From Saccoglossus kowalevskii (Eukaryota; Hemichordata; Enteropneusta; Harrimaniidae): 50,751 bases of DNA. Below are positions 1 to 13,400 of the stretch, piece by piece. The position numbers were made by a program, and so were the translations under genes. Position 1 is the first letter of the stretch. Each line of letters opens with the position of its first letter. The stretch lies in the NCBI RefSeq assembly GCF_000003605.2, contig NW_003108598.1:102152-152902 (forward strand), in the 5' to 3' direction. A model generated the notes under the pieces. The model worked only from the letters and a program-made list of their open reading frames with translations. It was not told the origin of the DNA and did not search any database.

Positions 1-2840
1 GCTGAAAAAGGAGATCTATTGTGTAATGTGCTTTTTTGGATTTATGATGAATTTGCATATAAGAAGGAAAATATTTTCACTTCATTGATTTTTCAGTTTG
101 CCTTGAGGGCCTGTTATAATAACTTTATTACATCAGAGAAACAAAATGGTAAAACAGATCTACATCATTCAAAATGCAATAACAAGCACATGTGAAGTGA
201 ATCATAAAATTACATGTTTATCTCGCTGAGATTTCAGGCTTGATGTTTATTGATGTCGGACAAATTCTGAAACAAGACTAATAATTTGGGTTCTTTGCAT
301 GTGTGTGTGTTTGTGCACCAGTATATATGTCATCATTTCTCTGCCATGCCTTGACCAGTTTGGTTTTAAGTTGATATAATGACAATTTAAGTCATAATAG
401 TTGACAAATGCCTGGACTTTCATTATTTTTGACTGCATGGTGGTGGCCATCTTAGTCTTGAAAAATGATGAAAACCATGTTTTGAACAAACCATTTTTCC
501 TTTGGCCAATTTCTGTCAAACATGGTATGAATAGAATAGAATATTGCTTTATAACAACGTTAAAGAACATTTTTTGGTTCCTACACATGTAGAAGGTAAT
601 AAAGCTAACAAAACAAAAAGTTTGACAAACAAACAAGAAAAAGTAAACTACTTAATATTATTTGCTCTCTTATTGTATACGCTGTTTTGAAGGTTGTATG
701 TATTGGCTTATTGATGCCCATCATTTTTTTTTGGGATTCAAAATGGCCGCCTGGTTGTCATTTTTTTTTTTTTCATTTTTGTACGTCTGTATATAATCAT
801 TTCTTTGTTTTGGTCGATTTTTGGTGGTTCTACATTCCTGTCATGTATTCCCAAACATGGATATGGTTTCTGTAGCAAAATCTTATAGGTGTATCATCAG
901 CATTTGACAGCCGTGTAACAGTATCAAATTTGCAATATGGTTTTTGTGGCAAAATACACTTAAAAAATAATAACAAGAATATTAAAAAAAAATGAAAATT
1001 TTGAATATGGATATCATATTTTGGTGCTGCACAAACAAATAAATACATAATGAACAAAATTTACATCAACAGTAGCAATAATTGTGCCCACACATCAACA
1101 GTGTAGTTTTGATGTTGCTTTGTAGAAACTACACAAATCAGCCATAAAACGCTGTGAAATCCAAGGTGAACCCATGATGGACATTACAAAATTAGGTACT
1201 GTAATTTGTTCCCCAACCAAAAGTAGATGGAATCAGAAATTCAAAATTATGCATCTGAGGCCTTGCTATCCAATCCAAGACATGATTATCTAATGCCATT
1301 TATATATAGTAGCATTGAACTTGCAACCTTTGAGACACTTTTGTTTTATCTTTCATAAAAACTTACTTTTTTCTAAAATTGTGCCAAAAAACCTAAAAAA
1401 AAAAACAACAACCTGTGATGCACACGTTTTTTAACTGATATAATCAAACACTAGAAACATGATAATTGAAGATTGGCTGGATTGCTTATATACTCATAAT
1501 TTAATCTACAATCCAGTCAATTGAGTATCGCTAACAAGACTTGTGAAGTGCCTATCAATGTCCTCACTTGATTTTAACCAATAAAACCCTCTTGACAAAT
1601 ATTTAACCTTCTAAGTATTTGGAGTGGGTCATTGTCATATTACTTGTACTTGACTCCCGCTTTGATAAGGATTTCAAGAACACAGCTGGTGTTAAATTTG
1701 TCAAAGTCTTAATAATTTCCTAGCAAGTATATAATTCTGATATGAGTGAAGCATATAATTTATGCTGCATGCGACCTCCACCCAACTCCTGCCAAAAAAA
1801 AATAAAAATATGTTTCTGGTCACTGTCCATGTACTCTTTGGTGTTCCACAGAGCTTGTGATTTTTTTTTCACAGTTGAAATTTGGCCAACTAGTGGCCAT
1901 GAATAATAGCACATATTACTGTAAAATCATTTTTGTTTTGAAATAAAGGCATATAAATGGAATAATCTTTTTGAAACAATTCATTTTGAGCAAAATCGAA
2001 TCATTATATCTAGGCAAATTGCACTGAAAAACTCATTTTCGCTGTTTACTATTGTGTTTTAGAATCCTAGAGAAATTCTCACTGCTACATAAAATTTCTT
2101 CATTTTCACTGACTGAAATTCATGAAGGTTTGTCTCTTACAAAATTAAAATGATTTATTACAGTGTATGTGTTCAATATCATTATTAAACAAACCTCCCG
2201 TCTAACATGTGGGTAACATCTCTGATGGATATCTAAATGCTAATTTGCAGTTTCATTATTTTATATTTTTATTATAAATTGTATTAATGTAATGTCTGTC
2301 TATCAAAGAGAATTTAAAATGACTTCAATAACATGTTCATTTCTAAGCATTTGTGATGTGAACAAATTATACGAGAATACCATGTGAATGTACTGTATGC
2401 AATCAACATCATTGTGCACATTGTAACCTAGCAACTATAAAGCTGATGCCATACTAGTCACTGATTTGTAATAAATATGTCATTCCATACTTAAGTGGCT
2501 GATTATGAGGTTTAAAGTTCTGTAGATCAAACAAATATTGATATCAAGAAACAGGAAATTATCAGTTTACTTAAAATGAATATCTCCTTGACAACTGCAT
2601 TTGATAGACATCACTAGGTTAACAAAGATTAATTTTGGTTTGGTGTCAAAACCATCTGTTATGCTCCAGAATAAATCTTACTTTAAAAAAAAATATTTTA
2701 TATTAATATTTTTAAATTTGAATATTCATTAAGTTTTAATTTCAGTGAATTTTGCTGTAAAAACAAAACAAAAATAAAACCCAGCGAATAATCAGAAAAT
2801 AAAGAACAGACCCAAATTACATATATGCATCTGCCTTGCG
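1..2840. other. Gene-free AT-rich stretch
   Basis: No convincing coding exon is visible on either strand. The short ORFs translate to low-complexity, Phe/Lys/Ile-rich peptides of the kind produced by T-runs and A-runs. CpG is scarce: I count about nine in the first 1.2 kb. The stretch may be an upstream intron or 5' flank of the FAM234-like gene, but the sequence does not show which. Confidence 0.5.
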
Positions 2841-2847
2841 GTCTCAG

Positions 2848-3000
2848 CCATTTCACCACCAGACTTCTTGCCCAAATTTTCTCCACATTTTTTGTTTGTT
2901 TTTGGAAATGAACCCTAATTTTGGAGCCAAGGGACAAAATTTAGGTAAATTTTCAGTATTTACTCAAAAGATTTTGCTATTTTTGTCACAATTTCTATAA
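2848..3000 (+). repeat. Dispersed repeat, copy A (pairs with 5862-6015)
   Basis: This direct copy begins with a 'catttcaccaccagactt' motif and ends near 'tttttgtcacaattt'. It is recognisably the same sequence as 5862-6015, with scattered substitutions and small indels. No ORF is associated. The opening 'cattttcaccac' motif also starts the longer repeats at 8380 and 11451, so these may share a terminal module. Confidence 0.7.
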
Positions 3001-3365
3001 ATGAGAAAAATTGGTGATGAAAAAAGGGAACTGTGGTGTAAAGGTTAAAGGCTTGTTGTGATGATGAATTATGTAGTAGATGTAACTGTTTATTACCTTA
3101 CAGTATGTTAAAAGTACATTGTTCATTGAATGAACTGTAATGCATTATGCTTACAATATATATTAAGACTAGCCAGGAATGGAAGAACAGTATTAGATAG
3201 AGTATTTTTAGGTTTTCACAGTTTTCAGCTTTTAGGAGATTGACCAATTGTTGACCAATGACGTCGCTAAGCATTATGTAAATTAAAAGTGATCAAGTTT
3301 TTATGATAAATATAGAATCTTTTAGTGAATCCATTTGATAGCTTTCATGCATGTTCTTACACTTT

Positions 3366-3560
3366 TATTTTCAGCTCCACTATCGACTTTGTCAAGTGGA
3401 GCTTATCATATGAGTAATTGCCTGTAGACGTCTGATGTAGTCCGTGTCAACTTTTTACTCTTTTTCGACTTCTTCTTGAAAACTACAATTCTTATTGCTT
3501 TTATACTTGGTGTATATATACCTTGGACAGACCCCCTTAGATTTGTTCATTTTGTGATGA
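3366..3560 (+). repeat. Probable degenerate interspersed repeat
   Basis: The stretch holds 'ctccac' and 'gtggag' motifs followed by a 'ttcgacttcttcttgaaaac' segment. That style is common in dispersed repeats of marine invertebrate genomes. No second copy is obvious in the window, so the call rests on general resemblance only. A T-homopolymer of about 20 bp follows at roughly 3902-3924. Confidence 0.3.
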
Positions 3561-4051
3561 TATATTTAATTCTCTAATTTTGATGAATATTTTTGTAATT
3601 TTTGGTAAAAAGATGATATAGCATAAAATGTATTATATTCATAACTGTTGTGGCAATTAAATAATTTTAATATAATAATAAAGGCTTTGTTTATGTCACT
3701 TGATTAAACAAAAACAAGAATAGTGAAATTTTGTGGCTTACCTATTATGAAGTAAAGGGAAAGTCATAGTATTGGCAAAATGTCTGTCATCTGTCTGTAA
3801 TGTCTGTTGAGAGATTTCATTGTGTAGTGGCTTTGCAAGTGAAAGATCAAATCCCATGTAGCAACTTGATTCTTGTACTCTTAATTCATTAATTTTTTTA
3901 TGTTTTTTTTTTTTTTTTTTTTATTTTCTCTGCATTTTCTTTAATTTTCTTATTATGCCATGTGTATTTTAACTATGTTTTTGTAACTGTTGTGTCATTG
4001 AAATAATTTTGCAAGTGCTTATTTATTATGCAGTAAATTGCCTCAGATTCA

Positions 4052-4482
4052 CAGCATTTTACTGTCACCTCCATATATGGTCCAAGCACCAATACATCAA
4101 CATCCAGCAAAGTTGCTGACTGGTTTGCTAAGCGTGTCTCGAGATTGTTACATAATTAGAACTGTTTAGGTCAAACCACTTTTACGAGGGTGTGCCAGCT
4201 AAATGTGCTCACAAGAGTTATGACATTTCATAGTGTGTCAGTACATACAATTTGTTTGGATAACTTTGCCATTTATTGTATACAAATTTATATGATTGAA
4301 TGAAATATATTGAAAGGAAATCATATCGCGATCTTCTATTTATATATTCAACATGTCGGAGTCCCCAACTTGTTCTAATTGCGTAAGGATCTCCAGGCGT
4401 GGATAGCAAACCAGTCAGCAACTTAGCTGGCAATGTTGCTGTTTTAGTGTTCAGAACAATATGGCGGTGACAGTAAGCACTG
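4052..4482. repeat. Fold-back (inverted-repeat) element
   Basis: Arms of about 110 bp (4052-4166 and 4370-4482) are reverse complements with scattered mismatches. The core match is 'ttgctgactggtttgct' on the left against 'agcaaaccagtcagcaa' on the right. A spacer of about 200 bp separates them. No transposase is visible and no clear target-site duplication could be read. It resembles a non-autonomous TIR or fold-back element. Confidence 0.7.
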
Positions 4483-4769
4483 AAATGACACAAGTTTCTA
4501 AACAAAAAATGGAATTATTTTAAAATTGGTGAATTATAAAGCTGATATTATTTCTCACGTTTCCTGTGCATTTTATTTTCTGGGTACAATCACTGACATA
4601 AACTATTACCATTTGAATGAATGATTGAATGAATTTTATTAAATGAATGAAGTTTATTCACCAGAACACATAAACTATGAATTGATAGTAATACAGACTA
4701 TTATAATAAATTGAAGAATAAGATTCTGGTGAGGGGCACAGAAATAATAGTTAAAGTTGAACTAGACTA

Positions 4770-4950
4770 GGTAGCCACATGGTAGCCACATGGTAGACAC
4801 ATGGTAGCCTCATGGTAGCCTCATGGTAGACGCATGGTAGACACATGATAACATCATGGTAGCCACATGGTAGACACATGGTAGACACATGGTAGCCACA
4901 CGGTAGACACATGGTAACCATAGGTCGCCACATGATAGACACATAGTAGC
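4770..4950 (+). repeat. 11-bp minisatellite array 1 (gtagccacatg)
   Basis: About 16 head-to-tail copies of an 11-bp unit, consensus 'gtagMcacatg', with substitutions such as 'gtagcctcatg', 'gtagacgcatg' and 'ataacatcatg'. The unit length is not a multiple of three, so the Cys/Leu/Pro/Tyr/His-rich minus-strand ORF over it repeats every 33 bp and is a by-product. Related arrays lie at 6187-6255 and 7155-7262. Confidence 0.9.
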
Positions 4951-5861
4951 CTGATTCTGGTATATTGAGTCAGTCTACAAAAATTTTATAAGGATTGCAT
5001 GACTGAAAATAAATAAGTAATGTTTATCAATCTGTGAAAGCTTTGAGCTGGCGATAAATTGAGGAGATAAGTTTTCAGTGTTACTTTAAGTGTGACATCT
5101 TGTTGAATGCAAGATGTGAAGATACTAATTACTGGTCATACAGTATGCATGTACTTAATAATTCAATAGAATATCAATAATTCAATAGAATCACAGACAG
5201 TCTCCAAGCAATGTATTTATTAAAGTTAAAGTAAACATGTACCCGGTTTGGTCATGGCTTTTTCCTATTTTCTCTCAGATGTCAGTTCTCATCATTGCCT
5301 TTTTATCTGAAGCTACAGTCCAACTTAATTTCTAGCTGGCTATCAACTGGTTTTGCCTTTTCATGAAAATTTACAAGTATCATTTTCATCAGTAATTTCA
5401 ACTTATTCGTTGTAGCATAGTTTGAAATTGGTGGTTGTCTAGTTGCCTCAGGCAACCTTTTTTGCAATGGAAAGACCAAATCTTGAAACTGGTTGCCCAT
5501 TGGCCAATCAATTTTTTTTAATTTTTTTTTTAAAGCAATATGTGTATGCAATGTACATGTACATATGTATGTAGTCTATTGCAGTATTATCATTTTGCTG
5601 GAAAAAGTTTTAAACATCGCTACTTATCTCCAGATAAATGTAGGTATAGTAGTAGTAGTAGTATTAGAATTTGTTTAGAATAAATATCAATAAAAAGTAT
5701 TAGACAACTACATTTTCATGTTGAAAAGCTGTTTTTTCAGAATTTTGATCCCTGCTTTGTAGTATTTACCTATTAAAGTTACTAACATGAGACAAGTTTA
5801 GGCAGACTATGCCACAACATTGAAATACGAAATCAATATGGCTATTTTAAAAGCTAGCTTT

Positions 5862-6015
5862 AGCATTTTCACCACCAGACTTTTTCACCCATATGTTTCT
5901 GGACTTTTTCCTTAAATTCTTCAGGAAATTAACCATAATCCTGGAACCAACAGACAAAATTTGAGTAAATTTTTAATTTTTGATCAAAAAAATTGGATAT
6001 TTTTGTCTCAATCCT
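5862..6015 (+). repeat. Dispersed repeat, copy B (pairs with 2848-3000)
   Basis: Direct copy of the 2848-3000 repeat. It begins 'cattttcaccaccagactt' and ends with a 'tttttgtctcaat' segment. Confidence 0.7.
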
Positions 6016-6186
6016 TTGAAGAAAAGTGCAGACTATAAATAGGAATATTTTGTGAATTTGTGATAAAATTTTATTTCAGATAATTTTCTCTTTTCTAGAA
6101 ATGATTGTATGACATGAAAATGTCACAATTATTGCCAGCTTTTTGATAATTATATATTGAAACATTGGATAATCCTATTTATTACA

Positions 6187-6255
6187 GCTACATGGTATCC
6201 ACATGGCACCCACATGGTTGCCACATGGTAGACACATGGTTGGGACATGGTAGCC
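6187..6255 (+). repeat. 11-bp minisatellite array 2
   Basis: Five to six degenerate copies of the same acatggtagcc-type unit as the array at 4770-4950. Variants include 'catggtatcca', 'catggcaccca' and 'catggttgcca'. Confidence 0.8.
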
Positions 6256-7154
6256 AAATGATATAGTACTATACTTGCTGTGACACTGTTCAGGTGCAGT
6301 ACCTAACTTGCATTTAATATTTTTATAGGAAGTGTACTAAATGGTTAAATAAACTTAATCAAGCATCCCCAAAACATGGGCTAGTCCTGTAAAAGTATTA
6401 ATTTTCATTGGTATTTAATTTCGCTATTTTGATCAGACCTACTGGATTTTAAATTAACAAATTCTCAAATGACAAGAACAGTAGGTTCTGTAATTGTACA
6501 GAAATATTAAATATGCTCTCTTAGATTTTATCTCATAGATTTTGCTTGAGCTAGAAACAAAATATTTTTCTTTTTGTTTGAGTGAAAATTGAAAAATAAT
6601 GTGGTTCTTTTTTGTATTAAGATTTATCAATACCACAACAAGATATCTGCTGATTTGGGTCTATGAAACAGAAATAGAAAGCAAATAACGCATGTGGGAC
6701 ACTTGATTGGTACAGAAAATGTGTGAATCCATGTGCAGCAAGATGCAAACTGACATGTACCATGACATGAAGAAAAATCTTTCTATTTACCTTAATAAGT
6801 GGATAATAGGGAAATTTAAATTCTTTGAATAATTAATGCGTTTACAGTGCTGAGTTTTATTTAATGCATTATTGGGTAGGTGTCTTCCTCATACATCAAT
6901 TCATCTGATCAGTAACCATAGCAACCATTTATTTAGCATATTCTTAATGACATTTTAGGTGAAAATTAACTTTATATCTACTTTATATACATGTATACAA
7001 CATATTGGATTTATATTCATACCTCATGTGTCATTAACAGATGGTAGCAGCAGGTTCACCATTTCTTTGCAGTAATTCAGAAAGTATCCTGAATTGTTGG
7101 TATTGTCTGGATGCTGAATTTGAATGACAATTAACCACACGAAGGTTGCAGGAT

Positions 7155-7262
7155 GCTTGGTAGCCACATGGTAGCCTCATGCTAGATGCATGGTAGCCAC
7201 ATAGTAGACAAATGGTGACCACATGGCAAATACATGGTAGTCACATGCAAGACGCATGGTAC
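7155..7262 (+). repeat. 11-bp minisatellite array 3
   Basis: About nine to ten degenerate copies of the same unit, for example 'tggtagccaca' and 'tggtagtcaca', ending about 190 bp upstream of the FAM234-like start codon. It is the third array of this family within 2.5 kb. Confidence 0.85.
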
Positions 7263-7451
7263 CCATGAACTGATTGTGTTAAATCTGTGCTTACTAAACG
7301 ATATCTGATGCAGTAATACTTAATGCAACAGTACATAATGCAGTAATATCTTATGCTAAGTTGTCACGAAGTCTTGCAACATGCTTTAAATGCTCTTGGA
7401 TCACATGATCAGCACTTCCAAAAACTAAGATAATTTAGATTTTAGAGTACT

Positions 7452-10400
7452 ATGTCTGCTTATACAAGGATTAACATGAAAGAGGAAGATGAGACTTGTT
7501 CTGAACAGGATGAAGAAGAAGAAGATGAGTTGTTTTCAATGCCACAAGCGACTATTGTGAAACCTTTGATGTCTCCAAGGAAAAGAACCATCCAATTGCC
7601 AGAGCAACCATATGGTAAAAAGCGTTACTATCTGCACCGCCAGGCTGTTGCAAAGAGCATCATTTATCTTATCTTGCTCATATCTCTTCTCATTGGGATG
7701 GCATTTCTTAGCCTTCAGCTGATAAAAGTTCTCACTGAAAAGAATGTTCTGAATGGTTCCCATGGTGACCAAGGAACTGATGATGTGAAGATTATCGGAT
7801 GCACTGAATTTGAGGTTGAGGAAGTGTGGTCTCATACTCTGCATCAGTTGCTAACAGAGACAGCCTTTAGATTGAATGATGTCAATCAGGATGGAACACC
7901 TGATGTCATTATGGGATTTGCTACAGGTGAGTTACCATGGCAATGGATCTTCATCTATTTGATTCTGAGATGAGATTCAGTCGTCAATTTGCCTTTTTGA
8001 AAATTGAATACAAATCGTTATGGTTACTTCTCAGATAGACTCATTAAAGTGATGGCAGCATGATATCCCGTTATATAGACAATTATATCCAAAGTTTTTG
8101 TTACACAGTATCCATGTGGTTTGCTATATAACAAAAAGGAATTGTAGAAAATTCTCGTGTATGAGATGAATGTAATGTCCTTTTATGATTATCTTCAAAT
8201 GTAACGACAAAGTTTAAACATGATCAGTGTGCCATGTACAGGTACAACTTAAATGTTTTTTTTGGGGGTGGGGTGTGATTGACAAAATGAAGGATGTGGG
8301 GTGTGGTGTTAGTATAGACTAGGGGAGAGAGGAAGGATATACATTTTCTACCCATTTATATTCTTGAAGCAGACATCCAGCATTTTCACCACTTGGCAAA
8401 TATAACCGGTGAAAACAAAAGCCATAAATTGTACTGTGGGCTCAATGTTAAGGCTCTTCTGAACAGTATAACAAGGCCATTTCTACGTAAGCAACATACA
8501 TGTACATTAATTTTGTTGTTCAGGATTGCCTTAAAGTTGAGTTTGTGCTGTTATTTGGACTTTTGCTGTTTTAGCCTTCAACCAGCGTTTCCTTGCAGCT
8601 TCCACAGAGCCAATAAAATATATAGTAGAGTGGTGCTCATCCATGCAATGTAGAGTGTTCTGTGACGTAGCTTTGCTCGAGCATACATTAAATGCTATGT
8701 CTGATACAGTGTGTTTTCTCCCTGAACAGCGTAACATAGGCTCAAGTGTTCCTTAAAATTTAGAATGCTCCCTTGTACCAAGTATAGTATAATAATTTCA
8801 AACATATTTTTTAATTCTTCTTTTCCAATTACATCTCAGCAAAATTAATTGAATAATGGTACATAAATTAAAATAATATTTGTGAAAGTAGAAGAATTGT
8901 TGCGCTTTGTAACAAAACCTTTAAATGCAATACTGCAAATATTTTACATACAAGTATCATTAAACATATTACTGGTACTTTTTATTGCTCTGTGAAATAT
9001 TAATGACCTAATTTGCATAATTAATCGATTTTCAGCTTTTGATATTTCAAGTTTTATTGCTTCACTACTTTTCAATGAAACTTGATACATAAAAGCTCTA
9101 GAACAATGCAGAGACCTGATTAATTTTTGGTAAAATGTGTGCATATTAATCAACTAATTTGCATAATTAGGTCATTTTTGGCTTTTACACTGATATCGTA
9201 AGTACTAATTATCCCATAGATTAATTTTTGGTAAAAATGTGTGCTTATTAATCAACTGATATGCATAATTAATTTATTTTCCGCTTTTACACTGATATCG
9301 CAAGTACTAATTATCCCATTCATTAATTTTTGGTAAAAATGTGTGCATATTAATCAACTGATATGCATAATTAGTTAATTTTCGGCTTTTACACTGATAT
9401 CATAAGTACTAATTATCCTATTTCAATGAATCTTGGTACATAGATGTTTTAGGACAATGCATGGACCTGATTAGTTTTGGGTTAAAATCAATGCTTATTA
9501 ATTACCTAATTTGCATAATCAGCCTTTGTTCAGCTTTTACACTGATATCACGTACTACTTATCCCATTTCAATGAAACTTGGTACATTGATGCTATAGAA
9601 CAATGCACAGACCTGCTCAGTTTTGGGTTGAAATCAGATCATGTTAATTACCTAATTTGCATAATGGTCCAAATTAAATTTAAATAAAACTTTGTACATA
9701 GATGGTCTGTGACAGTACTTATCTTAATTCAATGAATCTTGGTACATATATACTCTAACACAATGTGATGATCTAATTAGTTTTAGGTTTATATACATTC
9801 ATAATAATTACCTAATTTGCATAATAATTTACTTTTCAGCTTTCCACTAATTTAGTTGGGATTAATCATCACATTATAATGAAACTTTTTACATGTGCAC
9901 CCTGAAACAATATACAGACTTAAATATATGCATAATAGTTGCTTAATTTGTATAATATTTCATTTGGTTCATTGAGATAATCCACAGACAAGATTACATG
10001 TAGTTAATGTTGATAAACATGCCTATTGATTACCCATTATTAGCCTATTTCTGATAACCAAATAAAAAAAAGCAGATTTAAATTGAATTCATCACAGAGG
10101 TGCTCTAGAATTATTTAGACTTAAAACCCATGGATGAAAAATCAAATTTATTTTCTGTTTATGTTATAAATTTTGATAATGTGAATCACATTGTTTTCAT
10201 GTTGTGCATCTTGAATAGCAGACAAATATTAGTTGCCAAACTTCTCGTTTAAGAAGCAAATCTTAAATTTTGAATTCATTTTAATGTGTCTCCGATACTC
10301 TCAGCACACAGGAGTTCTTTCTAAGCTTTCCTTGATTGTATTTCAAAATAGCCATTTGGCAGCCATTTCATATTAAATAATGCAGTTGATCCATTTATGC

Positions 10401-13400
10401 GACATACCTGGACAGATCATCATACATAATATCATTCCATTGATATCTCAAGAACCATATGCTGCTTTGATGGAACTTAATGCATAGATGCGCCTGGCTA
10501 ATGCCAAGATTTGATTAGGTTTTGGTTGAAATCCCTGCATATTAGTTACCTAATTTGCATGTTCTACTAATATCTAAAGAACCACGCATTGGATTTTGAT
10601 AAAACTTGGCACATAGTTGCTCTGGGACAATTAGCAGACCTGATTAATTTTGACTAACAATTCATGCATATATATTCCTTAATTTGCAAGAGAATTAGCT
10701 AATTTTTAGCTGTTTCATGACTGTTCTACTGATATCTAAAAGAGCCATTCATTTGATTTTGATGGAACTTGGTACATAGATGCTCTGGGACAATGCACAG
10801 ACAGTTTTGGGAATATTTGTTGCATACTAATTACCTAATTTGCATAATGATTAATAAATTGTTGGCTTTTCCACTGGTAGTACTATCATCACGTTATAAT
10901 TAAACTTTGTTATAAAGAATGTAGTCCTGGATCCATATATTTGACCTGCCTGAACCATTGAAGTTAAAACTTCACACATACACCATATCAGACAAATCAC
11001 CATCAAATCCAAAATGGCTGACTGGTGATCTGTTGTTTTCAGGAGCTGATCGTTATTTTGCTGAGCCTATTTTATGCGATTTATACTTTGATGGTTTTCA
11101 TCCATGTCTTGGAGGTTTATTGGCTTTAGATGGAAAAACTGGTGATGAATTATGGAGGCATTACACAGAACATGAAGTATTTGCTGTCAATTGTAATGTT
11201 GATATTGATAGTGATGGTGTTAGAGACTGCCTTGGCGGTGGCCGAGCTGGGGTAAGTATCTTGAAATATTTGGGACAAAGATTACATACATTGCAATATG
11301 CAAACCAGTGTGTCCTCTTACAAGATATTGTGGGTATACTGAGTCAGTGAATTCTTCAAAATTAAGATGAGTTAGCTCAATAGGTGAGATTAGTTTTCAA
11401 GACAAAAGAAAAGTGTACGTGACAGTGTCATTGGGGGGATGGATATCTGAGCATTTTCACCACCTGGCAAACATCAAAGTGAAAACAAGGCCAATAAGTC
11501 GCAGAAAACTCTACTTTGGGGTACTTGTTGAGACTCTCCTGAACAGTGTAACATGATTACCCCTACATGTGCAACAATTTGGTTGTTCAGGATTACTTCA
11601 AAGTTGAGTTTGTGCTGTTTCCTCGACTTCAGTCTTTTTCATCGGTTCTTTGACCTGCATGCTGCAGCAGCTCACGCAGAGCCTATATAAATTCATGGTA
11701 CAGTAATTAATGCTTGCCTCAGCAACATAGAACGTTCTGTAACATATGTCTGCTCCTGAGGGTATGCGACTTCAGACAAGCGAAAATGTTTTTACACTGT
11801 GAATTATACATTTATTACCATATTACAAATTGGATTTAATAATATATATTTTTTTGTTACATCAATGATGCACCAGTTAATTGGTGCAGTAAACCTTTCC
11901 GCTGTCACAGTCTCTAGATCTAAGACATTGCAACTGAGATTAAACACTGATATGCAATCCTTGGAACTGTTGCCTGGCATTCAATTTTGTTAAAAAAACA
12001 CAAGATTAATTGAGTCTTTGAGGTGCAGAATGTAGTTTGTCAGTAAAATCAGTTGCATTTGAAGGCAAAAAGGTTAAATTATTGATTTTATTTATTGTAA
12101 TTGGTTTGTTTGCAGCCATTTCCCAGAGATGACAAACTGGGTGATTTCAATCATATTTTTAATACATTATGTATTTTACATGTTCCACTTTAAAGGGTGG
12201 AGGTCGTTGTGCCATATGGGACATTTATTTTCATAAACATTGATTTTCCCACAATCCAATGTGCTCTTCTAATTAAATCACGAATATGAGTTTTGACCTG
12301 GACATGACTTGCACTAATTACTGCCGATGACTCCGTTGATGTCTTCCAATCACCAAAGAAAGCATCTAATTAAAGCTTGGTAATGTCTTAGTTTAGACTC
12401 ATTGATCTGCACAACAGTCAAAGTCGTCATCTCTTTGTTCATATGAGACCCATATCTTATGCATGCGTGACGACCACCGCCCTTTAATATAACCAACTAG
12501 AAAACTTATTTCTTAACCGCTATACAGACCTGCTAGAAAGTATTTATACCTCCCACTACAATGCAATGTTACCTACAATAGCATTGCTAGATCATTTCTA
12601 TATATGGTATGATATTCAAATTGATTGCTAGATCATTTCCATATATGGTATGATATTCAAATTGATTGCTAGATCATTTCCATATATGGTATGGTATTCA
12701 AATCGCTTGTCATTCCTGTTCTATGACAAAAATCTCAAATGGTTTGTTAGATCTCCATCTTTATTGCAATATTAAGAAGTAATTTAAGTCAGGCTCTAAA
12801 TTTCATACGATTTTGTTGTTCAAACTCCATATCCTTATCAGGTTTTCCATGCTGTAAGTGGAGCTACTGGTGCGTTGCTATGGAGATTTGATGAACATGA
12901 AGCAAAAGTGGATATCAGTAATCTCTACACTCCTCAATTTATACGTGATATGAATGGTGATGGTGTGCAAGATGTGTTAGCCATGCATGGTGGAGATCCC
13001 CTCAGAGATCCAGGTCAGTTCACCCTATGAAAGAATGGTTTCATCTTAATATTCATGTGTGGCAGAGATTCCCTCAGAGATCCAGGTCAGTTCACCCAAT
13101 GGTTTCATCTTAATAGCCATGCATGGTGGAGATCCCCTCAGAGATACAAGACACTTCACCCAATGAAAAAATGGTGTCATCTTAATAGCCATGCATGGTG
13201 GAGATCCCCTCAAAGATCCAAGTCAGTTAACCCTATGAAAGAATGGTATCACCTTGATAGCCAAGCTCATCAGATATCCTTCAAAAAAATCAGTTCATGT
13301 TTTCCTCTCTCCATACATTGTTTTCTACTGTAATTTGGCAGTTTAAGATTACCCAGGATTCTTTATAATTTGTACCATTTTACATTTCTTTAAAACTTTT

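Noticed and set aside
4751-4942. Minus-strand ORF rich in Cys-Leu-Pro-Tyr-His repeats
   Set aside because: It is the translation of the 11-bp minisatellite and follows its 33-bp frame rotation. It has no other support.
4770-7262. CRISPR-like repeat arrays
   Set aside because: The units are contiguous 11-bp minisatellite repeats without spacers, in a eukaryotic genome.
7536-7844. Minus-strand ORF opposite FAM234 exon 1
   Set aside because: The + strand frame encodes a recognisable family protein with valid splice sites. This is its antisense by-product.
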